Shown here: positions 47,322 to 57,827 of the stretch, piece by piece | Layout: every line of letters begins with the position of its first letter | How positions within the stretch are numbered: position 1 is the stretch's first letter | DNA from: Fallopia convolvulus | Lineage: Eukaryota > Streptophyta > Magnoliopsida > Caryophyllales > Polygonaceae | Length of the DNA: 64,000 nucleotides | Assembly: GCA_964016875.1 (NCBI GenBank) | Contig: OZ024724.1 | Coordinates: 50,780,438 to 50,844,437, forward strand | Direction of reading: 5' to 3' | Notes under the pieces: generated by a model | What the model saw: only the letters and a program-made list of their open reading frames with translations | What the model was told of the DNA's origin: nothing | The model's database searches: none | Program-made: the position numbers and the translations under genes

Positions 47322-48115
47322 TGATGAAACCCGAAATAACGGCTACGCTACGAGACAAGAAACAAGATTATTATATTTGAGTGCAAACGCTTGCTCCTTT
47401 ATTTATGATTTTTTCCGTTGTAGCGAGGTTACAAACCTACGAGGTTGACGAACAACTTTGAGAATCACACCTAGACCTCCTACGAGGTTCCGAGATCAAA
47501 CCTAAATGTTGCGAGGTCGATTATAGGGCGAGGTAGATTTGGTACGTGGTGTAGAGAGTTTTGTGAGGTTTTGTAGCGAGGTCTTTGGTGTGGGCGAGAT
47601 CCCTGTACGACTTGGGATCTTTTTGTGGACTTCTCCTGTCTGTAGCGAGGTCTTTTGACGATGTTCCTATCACGTCGATCTTTAACAAGCAAGAGAGTTC
47701 TTGAGTTCAAGTGGTTTTTCGACCCCTTCTTCCTATGAGGTTCTCCTCTATTTATAGAGAATTGGGGAGCCGATTTTAGGCCAAGGTTCGATGTGGGATG
47801 CCCGGAATAGGGGTTTTTGATTGGTCCGAGGGTGAGGTTGCTTGTGATTGGTTCGGGAGTGAGGTCGCTTGTGATTGGTTCGAGAGTGAGGTCACTTGTG
47901 ATTGGTTCGAGTGGGCGAGTGCGTTAGTAGAGTCGGTGACGAGGTCGAGACCTCGTCCCGGATAGTTGGGAGACCTCGCGAGGACGTGAGTTTTGTTTTA
48001 AATAAACGAAGGGTATGGGTGTGGGTCCCTAAATTGCCTTTGGGGATCCCTCCCGGCCCACTTTTTCTTGGTACCCCGGGCCCACCTCTCGCTTTTACTG
48101 TTTTGGACATCATCA
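47322..48115 (-). repeat. 3' LTR of the Tat element (left in window)
   Basis: The 794-bp LTR carries, on the minus strand, a TATAAATA box (about 47750-47757) inside CTCTATAAATAGAG, and four ATTGG (CCAAT on minus) words at 47820, 47847, 47874 and 47901, exactly 27 bp apart, upstream of it. Promoter direction agrees with the minus-strand gag-pol. Confidence 0.95.
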
Positions 48116-48349
48116 CAACCCCATGACCTGGGGACCTCGCTCCGAGGTTCGCAGGTCATAAGTTCCTTGGGGCCACGGGGTACAAGGAGGGGATCTTGCG
48201 AGGTTTCTTCTTTTGCGAGGTTTCTTCCCTAGGTCTCTCTTCCGCTTGCGTGGGTGGATTCTCCCGGGCCTGTTCTTCGTGTTTTAGACCAGTGGGCCGT
48301 TTTGGTAGGGTAGGCCCAATAAACCTTTCGTGGGTGAGGTGAGGCCCAA

Positions 48350-49553
48350 ACCTGCTCTTTATAAGGGTGTATCTCACACGTCTCTTCTTCATCTTCTCCT
48401 TCAACCTTTTCGCTCTCCCTGTTTTCATCTTCTCAGTTTTCTGCAAACGGTTCCCGAGACGGTTTCCGACGAACCTCCACCCGCGACCACACCGTGTCAA
48501 TGCTCCTTCCACGTCTATTCTACACAAGTAAGTCCCCGACTCTCTTTTTCTCGATTTCTGGTGTTTTTTGCTTCGTGCTTTGGTTGGGCGATTGTGTGTC
48601 GCCTGGCATTTCGCGCCGGTGTCACGGTGGTGGAGCGGCGGTGGTGAGGGGGTGGGTGTTCCTGTGTGTCGTTTGGCGTTCTTCCCGTTTTGCTCTTCGT
48701 TCGTTCGCCGTGTTTTTTCTTTCTTTTCTTTCCCTTTTTTTCTTTCTTCTTCTCTCTCTCTTCTTCTTTTTTTTTTAATTTGATGATGGTGCTTTGATGG
48801 GTGTCCTTTGTCGGCGCTGTGGTGGGGGGACGGTGGTGAGGGGCGGTCGCCGCCGTGAGTTTACTGCTGTGTTTTTGGGTTTATTGCTTGTTTGGGGTGG
48901 CGGTTAAACTTCCGCTTCTCCGCCCACCACTTTTCGAATTTCGAAACCCTCGGGAGCCCAAACGTCATGATGTCTGATTGACGGGACGTTTGGGTTTCCA
49001 CCGCTGGCTTCCACCGTTGGTTGGCCTTCTTTCTCTTTCCTTTCTTTTGGCGCTTCAAATTCTTCTTTGACGTCCTATCTTGTCAAAGTAGCTTCTAGGT
49101 TGCCACGTGGACTTCCCCTTTATGACCTCGCGTTGCTTTTCTCCCCGAGGTTACGATCTCGTGCTTTTTTCTTTTCGAGGTTATGATCTCGCGCTTCCTT
49201 CCTCCCGAGGTTATGATCTCGGGCTTCTTTCCTCCCGGGGTCATGATCTCGTGCTTCTTTCTTCCTGAGGTTACGATCTCGGGCTTCTTTCTTCCTGAGG
49301 TTACGATCTCGAGCTTCTTTCCTCCCGAAGTTATGATCTCGTTCTTCTTTCTTTCCCGGGGTCATGATCTCGGGTTTCTTTCCTCCCGGGGTTACGATCT
49401 CGGGCTTCTTTCCTCCCGAGGTTACGATCTCGGGCTTCTTTCCTTCCGAGGTTATGATCTCGTGTTTTTCTCTTTGGTTACCTTGCCCTTAGTGTCTTAC
49501 TGACCTTTTCTTTTCCAGGTGCTAGCTTTTCACGGCCTGGACGTTGTCTTTTC
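48350..49553 (+). promoter_or_regulatory. Probable promoter and leader of the antisense genes in the Tat element
   Basis: CTTTATAAG at about 48357-48365 resembles a TATA box on the + strand, followed by CT-rich, leader-like sequence and a possible short first exon with ATG at 48499 ending at a donor (ACAAG|TAAGT region, about 48530). A good acceptor (TTTTCCAG, about 49519) precedes the ORF at 49554. Thus a separate + strand transcript unit is plausible inside the element. Promoter activity is inferred. Confidence 0.4.
49135..49465. repeat. About 30-bp tandem repeat in the Tat element
   Basis: Eleven or so units of about 30 bp, built on GAGGTTATGATCTCGGGCTT followed by CTTTCCTCCC, lie just upstream of the antisense ORF at 49554. 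Because 30 is a multiple of three, every frame reads as a 10-residue periodic peptide (for example KEARDHNLGR on minus), which explains the spurious ORFs here. Confidence 0.9.
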
Positions 49554-50552
49554 ATGCCTAGGAGAGCTTTTGCGAGCCCACCGCCCGGCTTTGTTTTTAA
49601 CATTCAAGAGCATTTTTATCAGGAGGTCTCCGAATTCGTAGGAAGTTTAGAGCCAAGTGATTCTCAGAACCCAAGTTCCCCTTCGTTGGTCTTCAGCGAG
49701 CCCTCGTCTTGCGACTCCGCTGCTTCGATCAATTCATTCTTTCCCCATCTGCGCATTTATTCTGGTGTTGAAATGGCCTCCTCTTCTTCTCCTGATGTGA
49801 TCGCCACCGAGGTTGAGGCGAGGTTGGACGCGACAATTGCCTCAACCTCGGCTGCATACGTGCCTCCGAACTTTCCCGAGGCCTATATTACTGACGCCGT
49901 GTCCGACATTCCTGTCGTCCTCGAAGAACGGATTCCAATGAGCTCGAGCACTCCCGAGGCCTATCTGTCCGAGGGGGAGGCCACCGATCTAAAGCTGGAC
50001 GACCTCACAAAGCTAGCTGTGGACTTCCCCTGGCCCGAGAAAGTCGAGCTGGCACTCCCAGAGGAGGAGGGACGACCCTTGGCGTCCTATGAGGGGTGTG
50101 CGGTCGTGCACCTCTTCAGTCTTCAAGCGGGCTTCAGGCTGCCTTTGGCCCAACACATCGTGGATTTCCTGTGGGCCATGGGCGTCTGTCCTGCCCATCT
50201 GTTCCCGAATGCGTGGCGGCTGCTGTGTGCCTACACAATTCGAAGCCGCGAGCTAATGGACGAACCGAACCTCAATGATTTGTCGGCGTTAGTTTTGGCG
50301 AGGAGAGAACCTCGATGTTACCTTGTCATTCTCAGCACGCCGAATGTCAAAATCACCACGACCCAATCGAACGTCGAGAGATGCGTGTGCCCGTACAAGG
50401 TCGCTGAGTTCCAAGCACTCAAGGCTCGATACGCCACAACGTACCAGGCGCCTTACGAGATTTACCTTTCTCAGGACCGGCTTGAGCGGGCCGGGCTGAG
50501 CCTCAGTTTCCCTCCTCGCGAGGGTGGAGAGGGTATTTTATTTTCTTTCTGA
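49554..50552 (+). CDS. Antisense ORF 1 of the Tat element (putative gypsy-type transposon domain)
   Basis: A 332-codon ORF runs opposite to gag-pol, downstream of integrase. Residues about 175-260 (VVHLFSLQAGFRLPLAQHIV, then AHLFPNAWRLLCAYTI) fit the Pfam family called putative gypsy type transposon (PF04195, Transposase_28), found in antisense ORFs of Tat-type elements and in genome annotations as orphan proteins. The N-terminus is Ser/Pro-rich. The frame probably continues by splicing (donor near 50530, acceptor TCTCGACAG at about 50660) into ORF 2. Its role is unknown; it is not an enzyme I recognise. Confidence 0.75.
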   Translation: MPRRAFASPPPGFVFNIQEHFYQEVSEFVGSLEPSDSQNPSSPSLVFSEPSSCDSAASINSFFPHLRIYSGVEMASSSSPDVIATEVEARLDATIASTSAAYVPPNFPEAYITDAVSDIPVVLEERIPMSSSTPEAYLSEGEATDLKLDDLTKLAVDFPWPEKVELALPEEEGRPLASYEGCAVVHLFSLQAGFRLPLAQHIVDFLWAMGVCPAHLFPNAWRLLCAYTIRSRELMDEPNLNDLSALVLARREPRCYLVILSTPNVKITTTQSNVERCVCPYKVAEFQALKARYATTYQAPYEIYLSQDRLERAGLSLSFPPREGGEGILFSF

Positions 50553-50659
50553 TTGCTTTTCTTTTCTTCGTAAGGTTACGAGGTTATAAACCTCGTTATA
50601 TTTGTTTCTAACCTCGTCTTAACTTTTCTTTTTCTTTTTTATGCCTTTTTTCTCGACAG

Positions 50660-50916
50660 TGGATCTTTTGCACGCTCTCACCACGAAGTCGAAGGGGAAA
50701 CAGCCTTTGACTTCTAGTTCCAAAGCTCCTGCTCCCCGGGCTCTCAAGGGGATTACAATTAACGAGCCGAGATCACAGGCGAGGACAAACACAACGCAGC
50801 CGAAACCTGTTCCGCCGACGACCGCGACTGGGGGGGGGGGTCCCGCCCAAGGGGAACGTCGCGTGGGCGTCTCAGTGGGACGTCGCGGGGCCGCCCCAAG
50901 GGGAAAAAAGGTCTGA
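50660..50916 (+). CDS. Probable second exon of the antisense gene, frame broken at a G tract
   Basis: After a good acceptor (TTTTCTCGACAG, about 50660) an open frame reads VDLLHALTTKSKGKQPLTSS and on through a Pro/Thr-rich stretch, then meets a run of about 10 G near 50830 and a stop at 50914-50916. In this family such sequence links ORF 1 to the coiled-coil part (51292-52170), so the G tract is a likely frameshift or sequencing problem. Function unknown. Confidence 0.5.
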
Positions 50917-51349
50917 GGCGGTCCCGCTGAAAGGGGCCACCGCGAAGGCGCCCTCCCATCCTTCTCGGGGGTCCGACGACAAGGCCGGGCGGAAGAGGAA
51001 GGAAGCGGAGTCTCCCCCTGGGGAAAAGTAGAAAAAATCCCGGACGGGAGACCATCAACGAGGCTCGCGGGGTCTGGACATCATCCCTGCCTTCGACTTC
51101 GAGGGGCGAAGTCGCGAGGTCGCAGGCCCTCATCCTGCCAGGTTTCACTGTCCTGGACCTATCAGGGGGGGCCCGTTGGATTGGACTCGGGGGGACTACA
51201 AGGAGGAGGTCGCGTGGGCCAACAACCTCACCGAGGCGGCGCTTGACGATGAGGCTGCTCGGTACTCGGCCATGGTAAGCTTTTCGTTTTTGTGCGTTTA
51301 ATTCCTGTCTCTTCCTTGTTTCTTTTCTCACCCTCATGTGAATTTGCAG

Positions 51350-52170
51350 CACACTTTTTTGATAATTATAACCGGAGCCGCATCGCCCTCGCTCATGCGA
51401 GGATGGACAAGATGGATGCGGCGCTTCGAGCCCGCAGCGAGGTGTGCGAGCGACAGGCCAAGGAGCTGGCCGAGGTCGCGGAAAGGTCAAAGGCCGCGGA
51501 GGCTGCGGCCAAGAAGCGGGTCGAGGCCGCGGAGACCGCGGCGAGGGAGGAGGCAAAGGCGGCGTTGGCGGCGAAGGAGGGGGAGAAAAGGGCGAGGGAT
51601 GAGGCCGAGGTTATGCGGGGCGAGGTTGAGGGGCTTCGGGGCAAGCTCTCCGCTGAACATGAATTCTTCAAGGCGAAGGAAGCAGAGTTTCTGAGGGCCG
51701 AGGAGGAGATTAGGCGCCTCGAGGGGCGTATTGTTGAGCTCAAAGAGGAGGTCGTGGCCGCGGGTCCCAAGTACGTGGACTCGGAAGAGTACAAGGCGGA
51801 GCTGGTGGAGAGCGTGAGGAAGATGTTCCACCAGGCCGTCCGCATGGGCATCAAACAGGCGGTGGCCAAATATGGACACCTCGACCCCCAGATTGTCTTC
51901 TTCAACCCCAACTACAATGAAACCATGGGGGAGCTGGGGTCGGAGGATCCCGAGGGGGAATGCGAGTTCTTCCTCAACGAGGACGGGACTGTGTCCAACA
52001 CCGCGCCCCCCGAGGTAGAGCTTATTGGAGGGAACCCGGAGTTGACCTCCACGGGGTCTCAACCCGCGACCGATGCGCCCGCGCCTCTTGTCTTCGCTGC
52101 CCCTGCTGAAGCTTCTAAGGGCGAAACCGTCGACCTTACTGGTCCCGATGCTGAAACCTTGAAGAAGTGA
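51350..52170 (+). CDS. Antisense ORF 2 of the Tat element, coiled-coil protein
   Basis: Probably a 3' exon (acceptor TTTGCAG near 51350) reading HFFDNYNRSRIALAHARMDK and then about 120 residues of Ala/Glu/Lys/Arg-rich coiled-coil. After that comes a globular stretch (YVDSEEYKAELVESVRKMFH, AVAKYGHLDPQIVFFNP) and an acidic tail ending ETLKK. The NYNRSRIALAHAR start and the post-coil block are typical of the C-terminal half of putative-gypsy-type-transposon proteins. It has no catalytic motif. The base composition is very GC-rich compared with the surrounding AT-rich host DNA, as in the rest of the element. Confidence 0.7.
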
Positions 52171-52504
52171 AAACAACCCTTTTTTTTTGTGGCCCTACGG
52201 GGTCTGTAATCGAAACATCTCTCTTTTTTGTGGCCTTTTTATCTTTATGCCCTGTGTCACTTTCTTTTCCTATGCTTGTTTGTTTGTTTGCCTTAGACTT
52301 TCTTGCATATGTCTATCGTTATCCATCCAACCCCATGGTTCGAGTGCCACATATTTTGTGGGGCTCGGGCCACATCGGGCGTTGTAGTTCCGCATCGAGG
52401 TCATGAGCTTCTGTTCGGACCTCACTGTTCTGGAAGTTCGTTCCAACCTAAAATAACTGTCAGCGAACCCTGCCCTCTTAGGGTTCCACGAACCTCGTTC
52501 GTAT

Positions 52505-53450
52505 CCGAAGCGGGAAGCGAGGGGTGGACTCAACGAGGTCCTCCAACCCCAAGTGGGAAGCTAGGGGTGGACTTAACGAGGTTCTCCAACCCCAAGCGGG
52601 AAGCGAGGGGTGGATTTTTTAACGAGATTCTCCAACCCCAAGCGGGAAGCGAGGGGTGGACCTTTTTAACGAGATTCTCCAACCCCATGCGGGAAGCGAG
52701 AGGTGGACTCAACGACGTCCTCCAACCCCAAGCGGGAAGCTAGGGGTGGACTTAACGAGGTTCTCCAACCCCAAGCGGGAAGCGAGGGGTGGGTTTTTTA
52801 ACGAGATTCTCCAACCCCAAGCGGGGAGCGAGGGGTGGACCTTTTTAACGAGATTCTCCAACCCCAAGCGGGAAGCGAGGGGTGGACTCAACGAGGTTCT
52901 CCAACCCCAAGCGGGAAGCGAGGGGTTGACTATTTTTTCCAAACGAGATTCTCCAACCCCAAGCGGGAAGCGAGGGGTGGACTCAACGAGGTTCTCCAAC
53001 CCCAAGCGGGAAGCGAGGGGTGGACCATTTTTTCCAAACGAGATTCTCCAACCCCAAGCGGGAAGCGAGGGGTGGACTCAACGAGGTTCTCCAACCCCAA
53101 GCGGGAAGCGAGGGGTGGACCATTTTTTCCAAACGAGATTCTCCAACCCCAAGCGGGAAGCGAGGGGTGGACTCAACGAGGTTCTCCAACCCCAAGCGGG
53201 AAGCGAGGGGTGGACCATTTTTTCCAAACGAGATTCTCCAACCCCAAGCGGGAAGCGAGCGGTGGACCATTTTTTTCAAACGAGATTCTCCAACCCCAAG
53301 CGGGAAGCGAGGGGTGGACCATTTTTTTCAAACGAGATTCCCTAACCCCAAGCGGGAAGCGAGGGGTGGACCATTTTTTCCAAACGGGATTCTCCAACCC
53401 CAAGCGGGAAGCGAGGGGTGGACCATTTTTTTCAAACGAGATTCTCCCGC
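52505..53450. repeat. Tandem array, about 20 units with two alternating spacers, in the Tat element
   Basis: About 20 copies of a 32-bp core (CCAACCCCAAGCGGGAAGC, then GAGGGGTGGAC) are separated by one of two spacers: a short one (TCAACGAGGTTCT) or a T-rich one (CATTTTTTCCAAACGAGATT). In the middle the two spacers alternate, making a higher-order unit of about 100 bp; near the right end only the T-rich form occurs. The array sits between the antisense ORF stop and the integrase stop. It is open in several frames on both strands purely because of the repeat. Confidence 0.95.
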
Positions 53451-53544
53451 TTGGGGTGGATTTTTCAAAGAAGGGATTGTTTTTTTTAGAAAAGTCTGCA
53501 ATCCTTTATTCATCAACTGTGAGGAACAACGCGGTTTCGAGATT

Positions 53545-54510
53545 TTACATGTAATATTTTTTGAGTCGTGCGACAATCCATGTCTTGCTCAGTGTGCACC
53601 CCTCGCCGTCCCTGAGCTTAAAAGCCCCGGGCGCGACTTCTTCTCCGAGGATGTAGGGTCCTTCCCAGTTAGGGTCCAATTTGCCCCCTTCGGTGCGTCT
53701 TAGCACGAGGTTTCCCGTGGCCAAGAGGCGAGGTCTGACCTTCTTGTCGTGATATACGGCGACACGTCGCTTGTATTCTCTAGAGCGCAGGTCCGCCACC
53801 TCGCGCATTTCGTCTCGGAATTGCAGTTCGACCCTGAGGTTGGCCTTGTTTTCTTTTTCGTCGAAGTTGTACACACTCGCCGACGGGATCAGGGTTTCTA
53901 CGGGAACGAGGGCCTCCGCCCCGTAGGTAAGAGCGAAGGGGGTTTCGCCCGTTGCGCGGCGCGAGGTCGTGCGATACGTCCAGAGGACGAGTGAGAGTAA
54001 TTCGGCCCAGCGACCTTGTGCCATGCCCCGGCGCTTTTTTAGGTCTGTCAAGATGCGGACATTGACGTTTTCTACCTGGCCATTGGACTGGGGATGGGCC
54101 ACGGAGGAAAATTTGAGGTCGATGTCCAACTCTGAGCAGAAAGTCCGAGTCTCTTCGCAATCGAATTGGGGGCCATGATCGGTCATGATTGTCATGGGGA
54201 CACCAAAACGACAGACGAGGTTCTTCCACAAGAATTCACAGACCTTTGCCCCGGTGATTTTTGCCATTGCCTGTGCTTCGACCCACTTCGTGAAGTAGTC
54301 GACGATGACCAAAATGTATTGCACCTGGCCAGCAGCTTTGGGGAAAGGGCCTAAATTGTCCATTCCCCACATCGCGAATGGGCATGGTGCGTGAATGCTG
54401 CGGAGGGGAGCCGTCGGGGTGTGTTGGATGTTCCCGTGTTTCTGGCATCCGACGCATCTTTGGACGTAAGCCTTTGCATCTTGTCGGAGAGTGGGCCAGA
54501 AGTACCCCAA
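53545..54510 (-). CDS. Integrase domain of the Tat element
   Basis: A 321-codon ORF holds the C-terminal part of the integrase: end of the zinc finger (CVGCQKHG), the catalytic core with Asp (WGMDNLGPFP), Asp (IMTDHGPQF) and Glu (PQSNGQVENVN), then the GPY-like region (LDPNWEGPYILGEE). No chromodomain follows, consistent with Tat. The start at 54510 is not the real protein start: the frame should continue upstream from the RNase H domain, but 54460-54570 is rearranged and breaks it. Stop at 53545-53547. Confidence 0.88.
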   Translation of the reverse strand: MGYFWPTLRQDAKAYVQRCVGCQKHGNIQHTPTAPLRSIHAPCPFAMWGMDNLGPFPKAAGQVQYILVIVDYFTKWVEAQAMAKITGAKVCEFLWKNLVCRFGVPMTIMTDHGPQFDCEETRTFCSELDIDLKFSSVAHPQSNGQVENVNVRILTDLKKRRGMAQGRWAELLSLVLWTYRTTSRRATGETPFALTYGAEALVPVETLIPSASVYNFDEKENKANLRVELQFRDEMREVADLRSREYKRRVAVYHDKKVRPRLLATGNLVLRRTEGGKLDPNWEGPYILGEEVAPGAFKLRDGEGCTLSKTWIVARLKKYYM

Positions 54511-54575
54511 GTGGACGATCTTTGGACGTAAGCCTTTGCATCTTTGGACGTAAGACCTTCACCCCGGGTGCCCTC
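54448..54575 (-). pseudogene. Rearranged zinc-finger/linker region of the integrase
   Basis: GATGCAAAGGCTTACGTCC, correctly placed once in CQKHG-coding sequence, is present as a second, displaced copy a few tens of bases upstream, with partial third copy. The expected zinc-finger segment between HKGVCGGHPG and GYFWPTLRQ has been replaced. The result shifts frame between the RNase H and integrase parts. A template switch or microhomology-mediated duplication is a simple explanation. Confidence 0.7.
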
Positions 54576-57500
54576 CACAAACTCCTTTGTGGGCCTCGTA
54601 GAGGACGTGGTCTGTCGTCTCGGGTGGTATGCATAGCAGGTTGGGTTCAGCGTAGCCTCGACGGTAAAGCTGGTCACCGACGGCGCAGTAGCGGGCAACT
54701 TGCATTTTTAGTTTCCTGGCCAGCGCGGGGTCCTCTGGGAGGACGCCGCTTTGTATATACCTCGTTACTGGGAACCTCCAGTCCTCGGTCCTTATGGACA
54801 GGACCTCACTATTGACGCTTCGTGAGAGCTTTCTCTCCACCATCACGCGGTTCCCCACATCCAAGGGAAGCGCAGAGCCTAACCTGGCGAGGGCATCCGC
54901 CTTTGTGTTTGAGGTCCGCGGGATTGACTCCACCACGAAGGTCTCTAGGCATGAGACCGAGGCCTTCACTTTTGCTCGGTAGGCGGGCAGAAAACCTGTC
55001 CTGGTGTCGTATTGGCCGTTGAGTTGTCGTGCCACCAATTCAGATTCTGTGTAGACCCTGATCTTGCGGGCTCCGCTAAGTAGCGCCATCTCGATCCTGG
55101 CGATCATGGCCTCGTACTCGGCGTCGTTGTTGGTGGCATCAAAGGCGAAGTTGAGAGCATACTCCGTCTCGATCGAGGGGCCAGCGAGGAACACTCCGGC
55201 CCCGCCACCGGCGTCACATCGCGAGCCATCAACGAACACTTTCCATTCGTCCGAGCTTGTATCTGTTTCGGGGAAGGTGACCTCTACCATAAAGTCGGCG
55301 AGGGCTTGTCCCTTCATCGCGGTCCTCGGGAGATAACTGATGTCGAACTCGGAGAGCTCGACGGCCCACTTGGTCATACGCCCGGAGAGGGCGGGCTGAT
55401 GCAGAATTTGACGGAGTGGGAGGTCCGAGAGGACCTGGATGGGATGTGCGTGGAAGTATGGGTGTAGACGCCTTGCGGCGGTCACTACGGCCATCGCCAT
55501 TTTCTCTGCCGGGGAGTATCGCTGCTCCGCAGGCTGGAGCACGCGTCTCACAAAGTGCACCGGGTGCATGGCTTCTCTTGTGAGCACCGCGCTGACGGTC
55601 TCGGGACTCACCGCTACATACAGTTGCAGGTCTTCGCCCGCATGCGGAGGTGACAGGGTGGGGAGCTTAGTGAGGAAGATCTTCAACTCGGAGAAGGCAG
55701 TCTCGAGTCTCTCGTCCCAGACGAACTTGTCATTCTTTTTGAGGGCGGCAAAGAATGGGAGGGACTTGTCTGCTAAATGGGAGCAAAATCGCCCCAAGTA
55801 ATTTACAACGCCGTTGAGTCGTTGCACCTCGGTACGAGATCGGGGAGACCTCATTGCGAGGATAGATTCTATTTTGGCGGGGTTGACGTCGATCTCGCGT
55901 TCGCTGATCATGAATCCCAAAAACTTCCCCGATGATACACCGAAAACACATTTCTCGGGGTTCAGGCTGAGCTGGTGGTGCCTGAGGGTAGTGAAAACCT
56001 CGGCGAGGTCAGCCAGGTGCTCCTCGGGGCCCTTGCTTCGTACCACGATGTCGTCAACGTAGGCGGATACGTTCCTGTCCAGGTGGTCTTTGAAAACCCG
56101 ATCGATGAGGCGTTGGAATGTGGCCCCGGCGTCCCTCGCTGGGTGATAAAGGACATCTCCTCCTCGTCACGAGGATTCATCGAGATTTGGTTGTACCCTG
56201 AGTAGGCGTCGAGGAAGCTCAAGACCTCGTGCCCAGCAGTTGAATCTACGAGTGCATCGATCGAGGGCAGAGGGTAGCTGTCTTTGGGACATGCCTGGTT
56301 GAGGTCCTTGAAGTCTACACACATCCGCCACTTGCCGCTGGCCTTTTTGACCAATATGACATTGGACAGCCATTTCGGATATTGGACCTCGCGTATGAAA
56401 TCTGCGGCCAGCAGCTTGGCCACCTCTTCATTTGCGGCGGTTGCCCTTTCTTCGTTCATTTTTCTTCGACGCTGCACCACAGGGCGAATGGCGACGTCGA
56501 TGTTCAGGGAGTGCTGGGCCAATGTCCGAGGCACACCTCGAAGATCTTTTGCAGTCCAGGCGAACACGTCGTGGGACCCAGCAAGCAGGGCCTCTAGTGA
56601 CGCTACTGCATCTCTAGTGAGGCAAACCCCGAGGTAGATCTTCTCGGATTTGTTTTCGAAGGGGGTAATCACCCTTCTTTCTGCCTCGGGGGTGGGTATT
56701 GTGAAATCCCGGACCTCGAGATTTGCTTCGCCTAAAGTCTCTACCATAAACACGGAGCATTTTTGTTTTGCCGAGGTCATGTAGCAGACACGACCCTCTT
56801 CTTGGTTGCCCTTCACCTCTCCGACACCTCCGCTGGTGGGGAACTTCATTTTAAGGTGGTAGATGGAGACCACCGCCTGGAATTTCATCAAGGAGACTCT
56901 CCCGATGATTGCATTGTAGGCCGAGGGTAGATGCACCACCGTAAATTCTATCACCTCGGTTCTCGTTGTCGAGCCAGTACCGAGGGTCATCCATAGGTCT
57001 ATGAGACCAGCGACATCGACCTCGTTTCCCGAGAAGGAGGTGAGCTTCCCAGCGTAGGGCCTTAAAGATGTCGCGGAGATCCCCAGCTGCTCGAAAGCGC
57101 CAAAATACATGATGTCCACGGAAGAACCCGTGTCCACCAGTATCTGCTTTACTATCTTTGAGCCCAATTGAGCATGTATCACCAGGGGGTCGGACTGGGG
57201 CATATGGAGTCCTTCGGCGTCCTCGGAGGTGAAGGCCATACCCACGTGGGATCGTGAGGTTTGCGTCACGCTGTATACCGAGGGCTCATGGTGACTTGTC
57301 CTCGCGTATCTCTTTCTTTCCGCCTGGCTCGAACCTGCCAGCGAGGGTCCACCCGAAATGGTGTTGATGTATCCATCGGGCGCCGCGGCTTGTCCGGAGC
57401 GCGACTGCCTCGCCGGAGCTTGTTGCTCTGCGTTGCTCGGGCGGGACCGGGTTGGTTCCTGCTGCACGAGGTTGGCCCCCGACGCGGGGTTGGCGCGTTT

Positions 57501-57827
57501 TTTCTCGTTTGGGTTGTAGGCGGGGCCACCTTTGCCTTTGTAACCTCGTGGCTTCCCGCCAAAGCAGCTCCAACCCCCACCGTCGCCCCCGCGGTTGTCG
57601 TAGCCGTTGTTGTTTATATTGTCGTTGTTGTTGTTGCCTCTGTTGTTATTGTTGTTGCCTTTGTTATTGTTGTTGCTTTTGTAATCGGTGCGCCGGTCGT
57701 GAGTTTGTGTCATGTACGCGTCCCTCGCAGCCGGCGCAGCCACTTTAGCTTTCCCCTTAGCCTCGATCACGATTTCCTTGTCGGTCCTCGGTCGCGAGCT
57801 CTGGCTGGCAGCGTCCTCGACGTAGAC
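54576..57827 (-). pseudogene. Protease-reverse transcriptase-RNase H region of the Tat element, frame-broken
   Basis: Domains in order on minus: Asn-rich linker and gag tail (about 57600), aspartic protease (LVDTGSSVDIMYFG), RT fingers/palm (WRMCVDFKDLNQACPKDSYP, LSFLDAYSGYNQI), RT active site (YVDDIVV, about 56050), and RNase H (FVDGSRCDAGGGAG, DAEYEAMI, KADALARLGS). Near 56130 the frame jumps from FITQRGT to AGATFQRL, so the segment that normally holds the MPFGL motif is lost by a short deletion that also shifts frame. Upstream, the gag frame continues through a TAG at 57828-57830. The RT is therefore defective, although its active-site motif survives. Confidence 0.88.

Noticed and set aside
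47902..48126. ORFs of about 75 codons repeated at 47.9 and 59.5 kb
   Set aside because: They lie within LTRs and are duplicated only because the LTR is.
49120..49503. Periodic Arg/Asp/Lys-rich peptide ORFs
   Set aside because: They are the translation of a 30-bp tandem repeat, not a protein gene.
52505..53450. Long overlapping ORFs (over 220 codons) on both strands
   Set aside because: They are products of the tandem repeat, readable in several frames, with no start context or protein family.
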